From Pseudomonas sp. G34 (GTDB taxonomy: Bacteria > Pseudomonadota > Gammaproteobacteria > Pseudomonadales > Pseudomonadaceae): DNA of 64,000 bases. The translations under genes were made by a program, and so were the position numbers. Positions 38,056-46,596 of the stretch are shown here, piece by piece. The notes below the pieces were generated by a model. That model saw only the letters and a list, made by a program, of their open reading frames with translations, was not told where the DNA came from and searched no databases. Location of the stretch: NCBI RefSeq assembly GCF_031119625.1, contig NZ_JAVHZV010000027.1, forward strand, positions 62,001 through 126,000. The letters run 5' to 3'. Numbering within the stretch: position 1 is the first letter of the stretch; every line of letters starts with the position of its first letter.

Positions 38056-39093
38056 ATGGAATACCGCAAGCTCGGCCGAACCGATCTCAATGTCAGCGCC
38101 CTGTGCCTGGGTACCATGACCTGGGGCGAGCAGAACGATGCCGCCGAAGCCTTCGCGCAGATCGAGCGTGCCAAGGCCCATGGCATCAATTTCATCGACA
38201 CCGCCGAGATGTACCCGGTGCCGCCGCGCGCCGAGACCTACAGCAAGACCGAGCAGATCATCGGCGACTACTTCAAGCAGCGCGGCGACCGTGCCGACTG
38301 GATCCTCGCCAGCAAGATCGCCGGCCCCGGCAACGGCATCACCCACATCCGCGATGGCCAGCTCAAGCACAACCGCCAGCACATCGTCGCGGCCCTGGAC
38401 GCCAGCCTCAAGCGCCTGCAGACCGACTGGATCGACCTCTACCAACTGCACTGGCCGGAGCGCCCGACCAACTTCTTCGGCCAGCTCGGCTACCAGCATC
38501 AGGACAGCGACTGCACGCCGATCGAGGAAATCCTCGAGGCGCTGGAAGAGCAGGTCAAGGCCGGCAAGATCCGCCACATCGGCCTGTCCAACGAAACGCC
38601 GTGGGGCACCATGAAATTCCTGCAGCTGGCCGAAGCCCGCGGCATGTCCCGTGTGGTGTCGGTGCAGAACCCCTACAACCTGCTCAACCGCAGCTACGAA
38701 GTGGGCATGGCCGAAGTCTCGATTCGCGAGCAATGCGGTTTGCTGGCCTACTCGCCGCTGGCCTTTGGCATGCTCTCGGGCAAATACGAGAACGGCGCCC
38801 GCCCGGCCAATGCGCGCCTGAGCCTGTTCAGCCGCTTCGCCCGCTACAACGCCCCGGAAACCGTTGCCGCCTGCTCGCGCTACGTGGCCCTGGCCCGCGA
38901 ACACGGCCTGGATCCGGCACAGATGGCCCTGGCATTCGTGACCAGCCGTCCGTTCGTGACCAGCAACATCATCGGCGCCACCTCGCTGCAGCAACTGGAC
39001 GCCAACCTGGCGAGCAGCGAGCTGAAACTCAGTGATGCGGTGCTCGAAGGCATCGAGGCGATCCACAAGTCGCAGCCCAACCCGGCGCCGTGA
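38056..39093 (+). CDS. tas: aldo/keto reductase Tas
   Basis: A 345-residue NADPH-dependent oxidoreductase closely following E. coli Tas (346 residues): LGTMTWGEQNDAAEA, FIDTAEMYPVPPR with catalytic Asp and Tyr, Lys in ILASKIAGP, His in YQLHWPERPTNFFG. GAGGAGG lies seven bases before the ATG; the frame extends upstream to 38002 without ribosome site. In E. coli, tas suppresses tyrosine auxotrophy; physiological substrate unknown. Confidence 0.92.
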   Translation: MEYRKLGRTDLNVSALCLGTMTWGEQNDAAEAFAQIERAKAHGINFIDTAEMYPVPPRAETYSKTEQIIGDYFKQRGDRADWILASKIAGPGNGITHIRDGQLKHNRQHIVAALDASLKRLQTDWIDLYQLHWPERPTNFFGQLGYQHQDSDCTPIEEILEALEEQVKAGKIRHIGLSNETPWGTMKFLQLAEARGMSRVVSVQNPYNLLNRSYEVGMAEVSIREQCGLLAYSPLAFGMLSGKYENGARPANARLSLFSRFARYNAPETVAACSRYVALAREHGLDPAQMALAFVTSRPFVTSNIIGATSLQQLDANLASSELKLSDAVLEGIEAIHKSQPNPAP

Positions 39094-39103
39094 TCGTCCA
39101 GAG

Positions 39104-39135
39104 GTCGTGGGGTGGGTTATCACCCACCCCACGAC
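39104..39135. terminator. perfect 14-base hairpin after tas
   Basis: GTCGTGGGGTGGGT, loop TATC, ACCCACCCCACGAC. The stem is perfect, but no T run follows, so termination may be weak. Its words resemble the ends of repeat A, and the related GTAGGATGGGTGACAACCC lies at 39221-39240. Confidence 0.6.
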
Positions 39136-39169
39136 GTGTTGAGCCATCAAGGCCGGGGGACCTGCTTTT

Positions 39170-39216
39170 GTGGAAGCGGGCCATGCCCGCGATTCGCGCG
39201 CATGGCGCGCTCCCAC
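39170..39216. repeat. REP-like palindrome
   Basis: GTGGAAGCGGGCCATGCCCGCGA followed by GCGCATGGCGCGCTCCCAC: a REP with a diverged second arm. It is followed five bases later by repeat A-like GTAGGATGGGTGACAACCC, repeating the REP-plus-A pairing seen at 15.0, 15.2 and 51.3 kb. Confidence 0.6.
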
Positions 39217-39275
39217 AGACCGTAGGATGGGTGACAACCCATCCCCCCGCACATTCGCGCAATGCTCAAGCCTGC

Positions 39276-39983
39276 CTACAGCAACTTCGGCCCCTTGCTA
39301 TCGCGCCGCGACGCCAGCCGATCCGCCAGGCGTGTCGGTTCCGGCAGCCGATAGCCGCGATCCCAGCTCAGCACCAACTCAGCAGCCTTGTGCATGCTCA
39401 CCCGGTTGCCCGGCGAGACGATCAGCGGTCGCACCTTGCGCTTGCTGCGCAGTACCCAGCCGATCTGCCGGTTCTGGCGGTCGAGCAGTTCTACCTTGTC
39501 GCCTCGTTCATCGCCCAGCTCGCAGTGATGCCCGGTGAGGATCTTCTTCGCCACGCCGATGGTCGGCCGGCCGGTCACCACGCCCAGGTGCGCGGCGATC
39601 CCCAGGCCGCGCGGATGGGCAATGCCATGGCCGTCGACGACGATCAGGTCCGGCTCCTGGGGCAGCCCCGCCAGGGCCGACAACAGCGCCGGCAGCTCGC
39701 GAAACGACAGCAGCCCCGGCACGTAGGGCATGCTGGTGGGAACGCGCGCTACGCATTCGGCGATCGGCTGCAGGGTTTCGGCATCCAGCAGGATGGCCGC
39801 GGCGCGGGTGATCTCGCCGCCCTCCTCGAAGCCGACATCCACGCCGGCCAGCAGGCGCAGCGGCGGGAAGTCATCCTCCAGGCGTACCTGTTCGGCCAGT
39901 TCTTTTTGCAGGATTCTGGCGGCGGCGGGTGTACCGTCCCATTCGGCGAACGGCGAAGCGGCCAACTCGGCAAAACTCAGCAT
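39276..39983 (-). CDS. nfi: endonuclease V (deoxyinosine 3'-endonuclease)
   Basis: A 235-residue DNA repair enzyme that nicks near deoxyinosine. The metal-binding acidic residues appear as Asp49 in AGVDVGF, Glu96 in PGLLSFRELP and Asp117 in VVDGHGIAHPRGLG, all in conserved context. The wedge PYVPG is present. It converges with tas and is divergent from the GlxA-type regulator. Length normal. Confidence 0.95.
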   Translation of the reverse strand: MLSFAELAASPFAEWDGTPAAARILQKELAEQVRLEDDFPPLRLLAGVDVGFEEGGEITRAAAILLDAETLQPIAECVARVPTSMPYVPGLLSFRELPALLSALAGLPQEPDLIVVDGHGIAHPRGLGIAAHLGVVTGRPTIGVAKKILTGHHCELGDERGDKVELLDRQNRQIGWVLRSKRKVRPLIVSPGNRVSMHKAAELVLSWDRGYRLPEPTRLADRLASRRDSKGPKLL

Positions 39984-40103
39984 GACAACCTTTCTCCCAG
40001 CACAGCGTTGTGAGACCGGGCTGGACTCAGCCCGGATAAAAGAAGACGATTCAGCCGGAACCTGACGGCTTTACCACCAATCACTCGAACAAGAACAACA
40101 GCC

Positions 40104-41111
40104 ATGCCCAGCCCGTCCCCGCTCACCCGCGTGAGCATCCTTGCCACGCCCGGCGTATTCGCTTCGACCCTCATGCAGGCCAGAGATTTCTTTCATATGG
40201 CTGGCTTGCGCCACGGCAAGCAGCAAGGCCTGGGCCTGGTGCCGACCTTCGAGGTGCGCCTGGTCAGCCCGGACGGGCTGCCGGTCAACAGCTTCAGCGG
40301 CGTGCAGTTGCCGGTCGACGGCCCGCTCGACAGCGAAGCCCAGCTGATCATCCTGCCGGCCTTCTGGGACGACTACGACGCCCTGAGCAGCCGCTACCCG
40401 CAGGTGTTCGACTGGCTGCGCGCACGCCATGCCACCGGCGCCAGCCTGTGCGGCGAAGCCAACGGGGTTTACTGGATGGCCGCAGCCGGCCTGCTCGATG
40501 GCAAGGAGGCGACCACCTGCTGGCGCTTCTTCAGCGAGTTCGCCACGCGCTTCCCTGCCGTGGCGCTGAACCAGGACAAGCACCTGACCGACGCCGACAA
40601 CCTCTACTGCGTGGCCGGCCCGACCTCGGCCTGCGACCTGTACATCTACCTGATCGAGCGCTTCTGCGGCACCAGCGTGGCGCAGAGCGTGGCCCGCGAC
40701 ATCCTCTACGAGGTGCGCCGCAGCTACACCCCGGGGCGCATCGGCTTCGGCGGCCAGAAGCAGCACCAGGACACCAAGATCCTGCAGATCCAGCAGTGGC
40801 TCGAGGAGCATTTCGCCGAGCGCTTCCGCTTCGAGGACGTGGCCCGTGACCACGGCATGAGCATCCGCAACTTCATGCGCCGCTTCCACGCGGCCACCGG
40901 CGACAAGCCGCTGTATTACCTGCAGCGCCTGCGCATCGAAACCGCCAAGGGGCTGCTGTCGTCATCACCGAAAAGCATCAAGGCGGTCAGCTACGAGATC
41001 GGCTACGACGACGCCAGCTTCTTCGCCCGCCTGTTCCGCCAGCACACCGGGCTGTCGCCCAACCACTACCGCCAGCAGTTCCAGCAGCAGGTGCAGCCAG
41101 CGGGCAGTTGA
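40104..41111 (+). CDS. GlxA-family AraC regulator (DJ-1/PfpI-like domain)
   Basis: A 335-residue regulator. The N-terminal half is a DJ-1/PfpI-like domain with ASLCGEANGVYWMAAAGLLDGKEATTCW around the nucleophile-elbow position (Cys present). The C-terminal 100 residues are an AraC double helix-turn-helix (FEDVARDHGMSIRNFMRRF; IKAVSYEIGYDDASFFARLF). Related regulators control use of amines, arginine or carnitine. No target gene is obvious here. Confidence 0.9.
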   Translation: MPSPSPLTRVSILATPGVFASTLMQARDFFHMAGLRHGKQQGLGLVPTFEVRLVSPDGLPVNSFSGVQLPVDGPLDSEAQLIILPAFWDDYDALSSRYPQVFDWLRARHATGASLCGEANGVYWMAAAGLLDGKEATTCWRFFSEFATRFPAVALNQDKHLTDADNLYCVAGPTSACDLYIYLIERFCGTSVAQSVARDILYEVRRSYTPGRIGFGGQKQHQDTKILQIQQWLEEHFAERFRFEDVARDHGMSIRNFMRRFHAATGDKPLYYLQRLRIETAKGLLSSSPKSIKAVSYEIGYDDASFFARLFRQHTGLSPNHYRQQFQQQVQPAGS

Positions 41112-41118
41112 AACGAAA

Positions 41119-41163
41119 AAGCCGCACGCCGTGCCTCCGGTCAGGAAGCGAGCGTGCGGCCTT
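41119..41163. terminator. hairpin between convergent glxA-type and zapE genes
   Basis: GCCGCACGC at 41121-41129 and GCGTGCGGC at 41152-41160 form a 9-base stem with a 22-base loop; AAAAA precedes it, giving a T run on the minus strand for zapE. Confidence 0.7.
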
Positions 41164-41182
41164 GGCCACTGCAATCAGCCGA

Positions 41183-42277
41183 TCAGGGCTTGTGCGGGCG
41201 CGACAGGAACTCGTGGGACTGCATTTCCAGCAGGCGGCTGAGGGTACGCTGGAACTCGAAGCTCAGGCGCCCGCCGGTGTACAGATCCTTGAGCTCCACT
41301 TCGGCGGAGATGATCAGCTTGACGTTGCGGTCGTAGAACTCGTCGACCAGATTGATGAAGCGCCGCGCCATGTCTTCCTTGGCCACGCTCATCTGCTCGA
41401 CGTTGGAGAGGATCACCGAGTGGAAGATCTTGCCCAGTTCGATGTAGTCGTTCTGGCTGCGCGGGCCATCGCACAGCTCGCGGAAATCGAACCAGCCCAC
41501 GTCACCGCCGACCCGGCGCGCGACGATGGCGCGGTTCTCGATCATCAGTGACTCGTTTTCCTGCACGGTGGTTTGCTCGTGCAGCAGGCTCTTGAAGCTC
41601 TTTTCCAGGCTCTGCTCGGCCGCGTCACCAAGGGGGAAGTGGAACAGCTCGGCCTGCTCCAGGGCACGCAGGCGATAGTCGATGCCGCTGTCGACGTTGA
41701 CGATCTCGGTGTGCACCTTGAGCAGCTCGATCGCCGGCAGGAAGCGCGCGCGCTGCAGGCCGTCCTTGTAGAGACCGTCGGGCACGATGTTGGAGGTGGC
41801 CACCAGGGTCACGCCGTTCTTGAACAGCTCTTCGAGCAGGGTCGCCAGGATCATCGCGTCGGTGATGTCGGAAACGAAGAACTCGTCGAAGCAGATCACC
41901 CGGAACTGCTCGGAGAAGCGCTTGCCGATCACCGTCAGCGGGTTCTTGACGTCCTTGAGGGTGCGCATTTCTTCGTGCACGCGCTTCATGAAGCGGTGGA
42001 AGTGGGTGCGCTCCTTCTCCTTGAACGGCAGGGCATCGAAGAAGGTGTCGACCAGGTAGGTCTTGCCACGGCCGACGCCGCCCCAGAAATACAGGCCCTT
42101 GACCGGGGTGACGGTCTTCTTGCCGAACAGTTTGCCGAACACCCCGGGCTTGTTGCGCTCGTCGGCGATCAGCTCGTCGTACAGGCGCTGCAGGTGGCGC
42201 ACGGCCTTTTCCTGGGCGGCATCGTGAAAGAAGTCCGGACGTTTGAGGTCGGCCTGGTAGCGTTCGAGCGGCGTCAT
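41183..42277 (-). CDS. zapE: cell division protein ZapE (AFG1-like ATPase)
   Basis: A 364-residue AFG1/ZapE ATPase that associates with the Z ring. Walker A is GGVGRGKT, Walker B is VICFDEFFVSDITDAM, followed by sensor ATSNIVPDGLYKDGLQR. The ATG at 42277 (MTPLERYQADL) matches the family; the open frame upstream to 42403 overlaps a repeat and is not coding. Confidence 0.94.
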   Translation of the reverse strand: MTPLERYQADLKRPDFFHDAAQEKAVRHLQRLYDELIADERNKPGVFGKLFGKKTVTPVKGLYFWGGVGRGKTYLVDTFFDALPFKEKERTHFHRFMKRVHEEMRTLKDVKNPLTVIGKRFSEQFRVICFDEFFVSDITDAMILATLLEELFKNGVTLVATSNIVPDGLYKDGLQRARFLPAIELLKVHTEIVNVDSGIDYRLRALEQAELFHFPLGDAAEQSLEKSFKSLLHEQTTVQENESLMIENRAIVARRVGGDVGWFDFRELCDGPRSQNDYIELGKIFHSVILSNVEQMSVAKEDMARRFINLVDEFYDRNVKLIISAEVELKDLYTGGRLSFEFQRTLSRLLEMQSHEFLSRPHKP

Positions 42278-42363
42278 AGTGCGAAAACCGGGCAAGTAAA
42301 GCGGGGGCGACACTTTAACGACGCCCCCGGGGATTGGCAAATTGGCCCTACGGGCAGCGGGGC

Positions 42364-42509
42364 TAAGAACCTGTTCACGATCTCGCGAGCTAGAGCCATA
42401 CAAGGCAAAAACAGTCGAGGAAGCGGAGTTTACGAGCTGTAAATGAGCATCCCGAGTCTGTTTTTAACGCAGTAGGGCCGACGCGCAGCAGATCGTGAAC
42501 AGGTTCTAA
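42364..42509. repeat. dispersed repeat B, copy 2
   Basis: A 146-base element with a perfect 18-base inverted terminal repeat: AGAACCTGTTCACGATCT at 42366-42383 and AGATCGTGAACAGGTTCT at 42490-42507. The core AAGCGGAGTTTACGAGCTGT near 42421 is shared with copies 1 and 3, as is GTCTGTTTTTAACGCAGTAG near 42456. It lies between zapE and trpS. Confidence 0.8.
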
Positions 42510-42539
42510 GGCTTCAGACCGTAGCGCCGCCCATAGGTG

Positions 42540-43889
42540 TCAGGCCTGTTCCGGCGCCAGGGCGGCACGCAGACGGGCAACCGCCGCCTCGAGGGCCCCG
42601 GCATCGGCGAAGGCCGGGCTTTCGCCGACCAATTGATCGTCCAGCCATACACCGAACGCATTGCCCTGCACGCGGATGTCCAGCGGCTCGCCGCTCTGCA
42701 GGCCCTTGCTCGCCTGCCCGGCTGCCTTGCCATCGGCGAAGGATGGCGACAGCAGCAGTTGCTCGCCATCGGCATCCAGCAGGCGGAAACGGAAGCTGCC
42801 GTCCTCGTCGCGGAAGCTGACCAGGCGCGCGCGCTTGGCGGCCTTCTTCTTGCTGTCCGTGGCAACCTGCACCTGCTCGCGGAACGAGCGCAGGCCCACT
42901 GCTTCGCGCAGCTCGCCCAGGAACGGGGTGGCGATCTTGCGCGCCTTGGCGGCGCCGGCCAGCAGAATGTCTTCCAGATCCGCCGGGCGGGCGATCAGCG
43001 CGTGGTACCGCTCGCGCGCCTCGCCCAGCTCGGCCTCCAGCAGCTCGAACAGCGCCTGTTTGGCTTCGCCCCAGGCCAGCCCGCCGAGCAGCGCGGCGCG
43101 GAAATCCGCCTGCTGGGTCGGGGCAGCAAAGGCCTGGTAGATGGTGAACAGGTGCGAGTTGTCCGGGTCCTTCGCCTCGCCGGGCTGGCGGGAGTCGGTA
43201 ACGATGCGCGCCACGGCGTCCTTGAGCTGCCTGGAGCTGCCGAACAGCGGGATGGTGTTGTCGTAGCTCTTCGACATCTTGCGGCCGTCGAGGCCCGGCA
43301 AGGTGGCGACGTCTTCCTCGATCACCACCTCGGGCAGCTTGAAAATGTCCTTGCCCTGGCCGAACAGGTGGTTGAAGCGCTGGCCGATATCACGGGCCAT
43401 TTCCACATGCTGGATCTGGTCGCGACCGACCGGCACCTTCTGGGCGTTGAACATCAGGATGTCCGCGGCCATCAGCACCGGATAGCTGAACAGGCCCATC
43501 GACACGCCGGTATCCGGGTCTTCACCGGCTTCGACGTTCTTGTCCACCGAGGCCTTGTAGGCATGGGCACGGTTGAGCAGGCCCTTGCCGGCCACGCAGG
43601 TCAGCAGCCAGCACAGCTCGGGGATTTCCGGGATATCGGACTGGCGATAGAAGGTCGCCTTGTCGGTGTCCAGGCCCAGGGCCAGCCAGGTCGCGGCGAT
43701 CTCCAGGCGCGAGCGCTGGATGCGCGCCGGGTCATCGCACTTGATCAGCGCGTGGTAGTCGGCGAGGAAATAGAAGGAATCCATGTCGGCGCGGCGGCTG
43801 GCGACGATGGCCGGACGAATCGCCCCGGCATAGTTGCCCAGGTGCGGCGTGCCGGTAGTAGTGATGCCGGTAAGGATACGCGTGGTCAT
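42540..43889 (-). CDS. trpS: tryptophan--tRNA ligase
   Basis: A 449-residue class I synthetase. The HIGH-equivalent is GTPHLGNY near the N-terminus and the KMSKS loop is GRKMSKSYDN. It is about 110 residues longer than E. coli TrpS (334): the extra C-terminal part (from about residue 340) contains a Lys-rich KKKAAKRARLV segment and a beta-rich end, as in other Pseudomonas TrpS. It is encoded upstream of zapE on the same strand, separated by repeat B copy 2. Confidence 0.95.
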   Translation of the reverse strand: MTTRILTGITTTGTPHLGNYAGAIRPAIVASRRADMDSFYFLADYHALIKCDDPARIQRSRLEIAATWLALGLDTDKATFYRQSDIPEIPELCWLLTCVAGKGLLNRAHAYKASVDKNVEAGEDPDTGVSMGLFSYPVLMAADILMFNAQKVPVGRDQIQHVEMARDIGQRFNHLFGQGKDIFKLPEVVIEEDVATLPGLDGRKMSKSYDNTIPLFGSSRQLKDAVARIVTDSRQPGEAKDPDNSHLFTIYQAFAAPTQQADFRAALLGGLAWGEAKQALFELLEAELGEARERYHALIARPADLEDILLAGAAKARKIATPFLGELREAVGLRSFREQVQVATDSKKKAAKRARLVSFRDEDGSFRFRLLDADGEQLLLSPSFADGKAAGQASKGLQSGEPLDIRVQGNAFGVWLDDQLVGESPAFADAGALEAAVARLRAALAPEQA

Positions 43890-43952
43890 GTTCAGGTTCG
43901 CTTTACGTGGACCAACTTGGGGATCCGGCGTGCCAGGCTGGCACGCGGCAGA

Positions 43953-44582
43953 TCACAGGCGAGGCAGCAGCAGATCCTTGAGATCGGTCAGCTTGCCGTG
44001 GAAAAAGTGGCTGCATTCTGCCACTTTCAATAGTTCGTGAGCACGCCCGAGGTTGGCCGACCAATCGTACACAAGCTGCGGCTCGACCACTTCGTCGGCA
44101 TCCGGCTGGATCACCACCAGTGGGCAGCGCTCGGCCGGCGGATTTTCGCCGTTCAGGCGCATCACGGCCGGCGCGATCATGAACAGCTGTGTGGGCTCGA
44201 TACCCTGCTGCTCCAGGCGACCGCCCAGGGCGGCAGCCACGAAACCGCCAAAGGAAAAGCCCATCAGGGTCAGCGGCAGGTCCGGGTAGCGCTCGCGCAG
44301 CCAGTGGGCAACGGCCTCGGCATCATCGACTTCACCGCTGCCCATGTCGTGGCTGCCGGCACTGGCGCCGACGCCCCGGTAGTTGAAGCGCAGGGTGTGA
44401 TAGCCGGCATCACGGGCGGTGCGTTGCAGGGTCGACACCACCTTGTTGAGCATGGTGCCGCCCTGCACCGGATTCGGGTGACAGATCAGCGCCACGCCGC
44501 GCGCCTCGGCGACCTCTAGGCAAAGGGCTTCCAACTGGCCGCTCGGGCCATCGATCATCATGGGGGTTTCGCGGATCAGCAA
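43953..44582 (-). CDS. alpha/beta hydrolase (YhhA/PA4440-type)
   Basis: A 209-residue alpha/beta hydrolase. The N-terminal CHPNPVQGGTMLNKVV block and nucleophile elbow GFSFGG define the group of small bacterial hydrolases with conserved HPNP. The start is TTG at 44582, supported by GGAG seven bases upstream; the next ATG is seven codons in. Convergent-free tandem with trpS, 63 bases upstream of it. Substrate unknown. Confidence 0.85.
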   Translation of the reverse strand: MLIRETPMMIDGPSGQLEALCLEVAEARGVALICHPNPVQGGTMLNKVVSTLQRTARDAGYHTLRFNYRGVGASAGSHDMGSGEVDDAEAVAHWLRERYPDLPLTLMGFSFGGFVAAALGGRLEQQGIEPTQLFMIAPAVMRLNGENPPAERCPLVVIQPDADEVVEPQLVYDWSANLGRAHELLKVAECSHFFHGKLTDLKDLLLPRL

Positions 44583-44754
44583 CAGTGAACTCCGTGACCT
44601 TGATTCGGGTCGACTCGTCGAACGATGTACCCTGGCCGCACTAGGCGTTGCCGGGTAGACACCTTAAAACACCTTCGCCTACACGCACTTAGCGGTGTAC
44701 AGCGCAGGTTCCAGCCGTTAACGTAAAGCAAAGCCGTTTAGAGAGGAAGGACTC

Positions 44755-45195
44755 GTGGAACAGACGCTCACCGCCTGGTTGCTACCGGCACTTACCCTGG
44801 TCGCTGGCATCGCCATCGGTTTCCTGATCGCCCGTCTCGCGCCCAATGCCGCCCCCAGCCGCACCCAGCGCCAGCTGGACGAGATGCAGGAACGTTTCGA
44901 GGCCTACCAGAACGAAGTGGTCACCCACTTCAACACCACTGCCAATCTGGTCAAGAAACTGACCCAGAGCTATCACGACGTTCAGGAGCACCTGTCCCAC
45001 GGTGCCGATCGCCTGGCACTCGACGAAGTGACCCGCCAGCGCCTGCTCGCCACCCTGCACGCCGAGCCGAGCGCCGACAAGCGCGAACGCCTGACGCCGC
45101 CGCGCGACATGGAAATCCCCAAGGATTACGCGCCAAAGGCCGACGACGTACCGGGCATGCTCGACGAGGGCTACGGCCTGAAGAACCGTTACTAA
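44755..45195 (+). CDS. zapG: YhcB/ZapG family envelope protein (DUF1043)
   Basis: A 146-residue protein with one N-terminal membrane segment (LPALTLVAGIAIGFLIARL) followed by a coiled coil (RTQRQLDEMQERFEAYQNEV) and a polar tail. YhcB/ZapG links cell division and envelope growth. The start is GTG at 44755 with AGGAAGGA six bases upstream. The TAA stop is the first three bases of repeat B copy 3. Divergent from the hydrolase gene. Confidence 0.9.
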   Translation: MEQTLTAWLLPALTLVAGIAIGFLIARLAPNAAPSRTQRQLDEMQERFEAYQNEVVTHFNTTANLVKKLTQSYHDVQEHLSHGADRLALDEVTRQRLLATLHAEPSADKRERLTPPRDMEIPKDYAPKADDVPGMLDEGYGLKNRY

Positions 45196-45338
45196 GAGCC
45201 TTTTCAAAGTCTAGCGAGCTAGAGCAATGCAAGGCGAAAACAGGCGAGGACGCGGAGTTTACGAACTGTAAATGAGCAGTCCGAGTCTGTTTTTAACGCT
45301 GCAGTGCCGACGCGCAGCAGACTTTGAGCAGGTTCTAA
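45193..45338. repeat. dispersed repeat B, copy 3
   Basis: Ends AGAGCCTTTTCAAAGTCT (45195-45212) and AGACTTTGAGCAGGTTCT (45319-45336) are inverted copies at 15 of 18 positions; two of the three differences would be G-U pairs in RNA. The core GACGCGGAGTTTACGAACTG near 45248 is shared with copies 1 and 2, as is GTCTGTTTTTAACGC. It begins exactly at the zapG stop codon. Confidence 0.8.
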
Positions 45339-45359
45339 TACGGCTCTCGTAACACCTCG

Positions 45360-45387
45360 AACCCCGCCCTATGGCGGGGTTTTGTTT
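45360..45387 (+). terminator. terminator after zapG/repeat B
   Basis: AACCCCGCC, loop CTAT, GGCGGGGTT, then TTGTTTT. A standard rho-independent terminator for plus-strand transcripts, after repeat B copy 3. Confidence 0.85.
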
Positions 45388-45425
45388 TACGATGCTTGCA
45401 CCGAGCCCGACAAGGAAGTGATTCC

Positions 45426-46061
45426 ATGCCAGCACGCCAATCCCCCCACCCCACCCGCCAGGCGCTGATGGATGCAGCCCGCCAGCTGCTGGACAGTGGC
45501 CGGGCCTTCGGCAGCCTGAGCCTGCGCGAAGTGGCACGCGCCGCCGGCATAGTGCCCACCGGTTTCTACCGCCACTTCAAGGACATGGACGCCCTCGGCC
45601 TGGCCCTGGTGGCCGAAGTCGGCGAGACCTTCCGCACCACCCTGCGCCAGGTTCGCCGCAACGAGTTCGAGCTGGGCGGCATCATCGATGCCTCGGTGCA
45701 GATCTTCCTGCGCGCCGTGGAGCAGCATCGCGGCCAGTTCCTGTTTCTCGCCCGTGAGCAATATGGCGGCTCGCTGCCGGTGCGCCAGGCCCTGGCGGCC
45801 TTTCGCGATGACATCGCCGCCGACCTGACCAGCGACCTGAGCCTGATGCCCAAGCTGCAGCACCTCGACGAAGCGGCGCGCAGCGTGCTGGCCGATCTGG
45901 TGGTGAAGACCGTGTTCGCCACCCTGCCCGAGCTGATCGACCCACAGACCGCCGCCCTGCCCGCCCATCGGCGGCCGGAAGCCAAGATGATCGAACAGCT
46001 GCGCTTCATCCTGATCGGCGCCAAGCGCTGGCGTGGCCTCAGCGCCGGCGACAAGGACTGA
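45426..46061 (+). CDS. desT: TetR-family fatty-acid desaturation regulator DesT-like
   Basis: A 211-residue TetR regulator. The N-terminal helix-turn-helix is LSLREVARAAGIVPTGFYRHF. The long shared blocks RRNEFELGGIIDAS and LFLAREQYGGSLPVRQA closely follow Pseudomonas DesT, which senses the saturated/unsaturated acyl-CoA ratio and represses desCB. No desaturase gene lies in the window, so the regulator is away from its usual target or targets are distant. ATG 45426 has GGAAG upstream. Confidence 0.8.
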   Translation: MPARQSPHPTRQALMDAARQLLDSGRAFGSLSLREVARAAGIVPTGFYRHFKDMDALGLALVAEVGETFRTTLRQVRRNEFELGGIIDASVQIFLRAVEQHRGQFLFLAREQYGGSLPVRQALAAFRDDIAADLTSDLSLMPKLQHLDEAARSVLADLVVKTVFATLPELIDPQTAALPAHRRPEAKMIEQLRFILIGAKRWRGLSAGDKD

Positions 46062-46144
46062 AACCGGGCGCACCGCCCTGAGCAAAAAACCACCAGCTTG
46101 CGCCAGCGCCTGCAGCTCCTGGCCTGGCCGGCGCTGCACGCACC

Positions 46145-46520
46145 TTATCCACAGCGTACTCCACACCTTGCGTGGACAACCTTTCCGCTCGCGCCCTTCA
46201 AGGCACTGAAATCGTTGAAGTAATGATTGACGCGGCGGTAATTTTTGGCACTCAGACGAGCTGATCAAATAACGACCAGCCCTCTCTACCCCACGTGTCC
46301 AAAGGCCTGCAGCCGTGCATGCTCACCTTATCCACAGCACTGCGCACAGCAACCGGGGAAAACTCCACAACTGCCCGCCTGCGTTGCCTAAAGCCTTGTT
46401 TGCAAAGCGCTATTGGCGCTGGTCAAAAATACCGCGATATCCCGCAGACCACGCCACCACAGCGCTACGCGGTCTTTTGCACATGATCGATACAGGCTTA
46501 TCAACAGGGTCTGTGGGTAA
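46145..46520. promoter_or_regulatory. cluster of DnaA boxes
   Basis: TTATCCACA, the strict consensus box, occurs at 46145-46153 and 46328-46336. TTATCAACA is at 46498-46506, and TGTGGGTAA (reverse complement TTACCCACA) at 46512-46520; each of the last two has one mismatch to TTATNCACA. Three point the same way. No dnaA, dnaN or rpmH gene is nearby, so this is not the usual chromosomal origin. A DnaA-titrating or DnaA-reactivating locus is possible, unproven. Confidence 0.45.
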
Positions 46521-46547
46521 ATATGGCAAGCCGCTGATTTTCCTGCA

Positions 46548-46580
46548 CAAAAGAAAAGGCCGCTGACAAGCAGCGGCCTT
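46548..46580 (-). terminator. terminator of azurin gene
   Basis: AAGGCCGCTG, loop ACAAG, CAGCGGCCTT, a perfect 10-base stem followed on the minus strand by TTCTTTTG. Confidence 0.85.
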
Positions 46581-46596
46581 GAGACGACAGCAGGAA

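Larger units (their letters stand above)
46062..46596. other. 535-bp gene-free region with DnaA-box cluster
   Basis: No coding region supported. It contains four DnaA-box-like 9-mers (described separately), an AT-richer end at 46430-46560, and the azurin terminator at its right border. Confidence 0.6.

Noticed and set aside
24694..45338. Repeat B as insertion sequence
   Set aside because: No transposase is encoded in any copy; at most a non-autonomous element.
46145..46520. Chromosomal origin oriC
   Set aside because: No dnaA, dnaN, rpmH or gidA neighbours and no clear AT-rich 13-mer set; kept only as a DnaA-box cluster.
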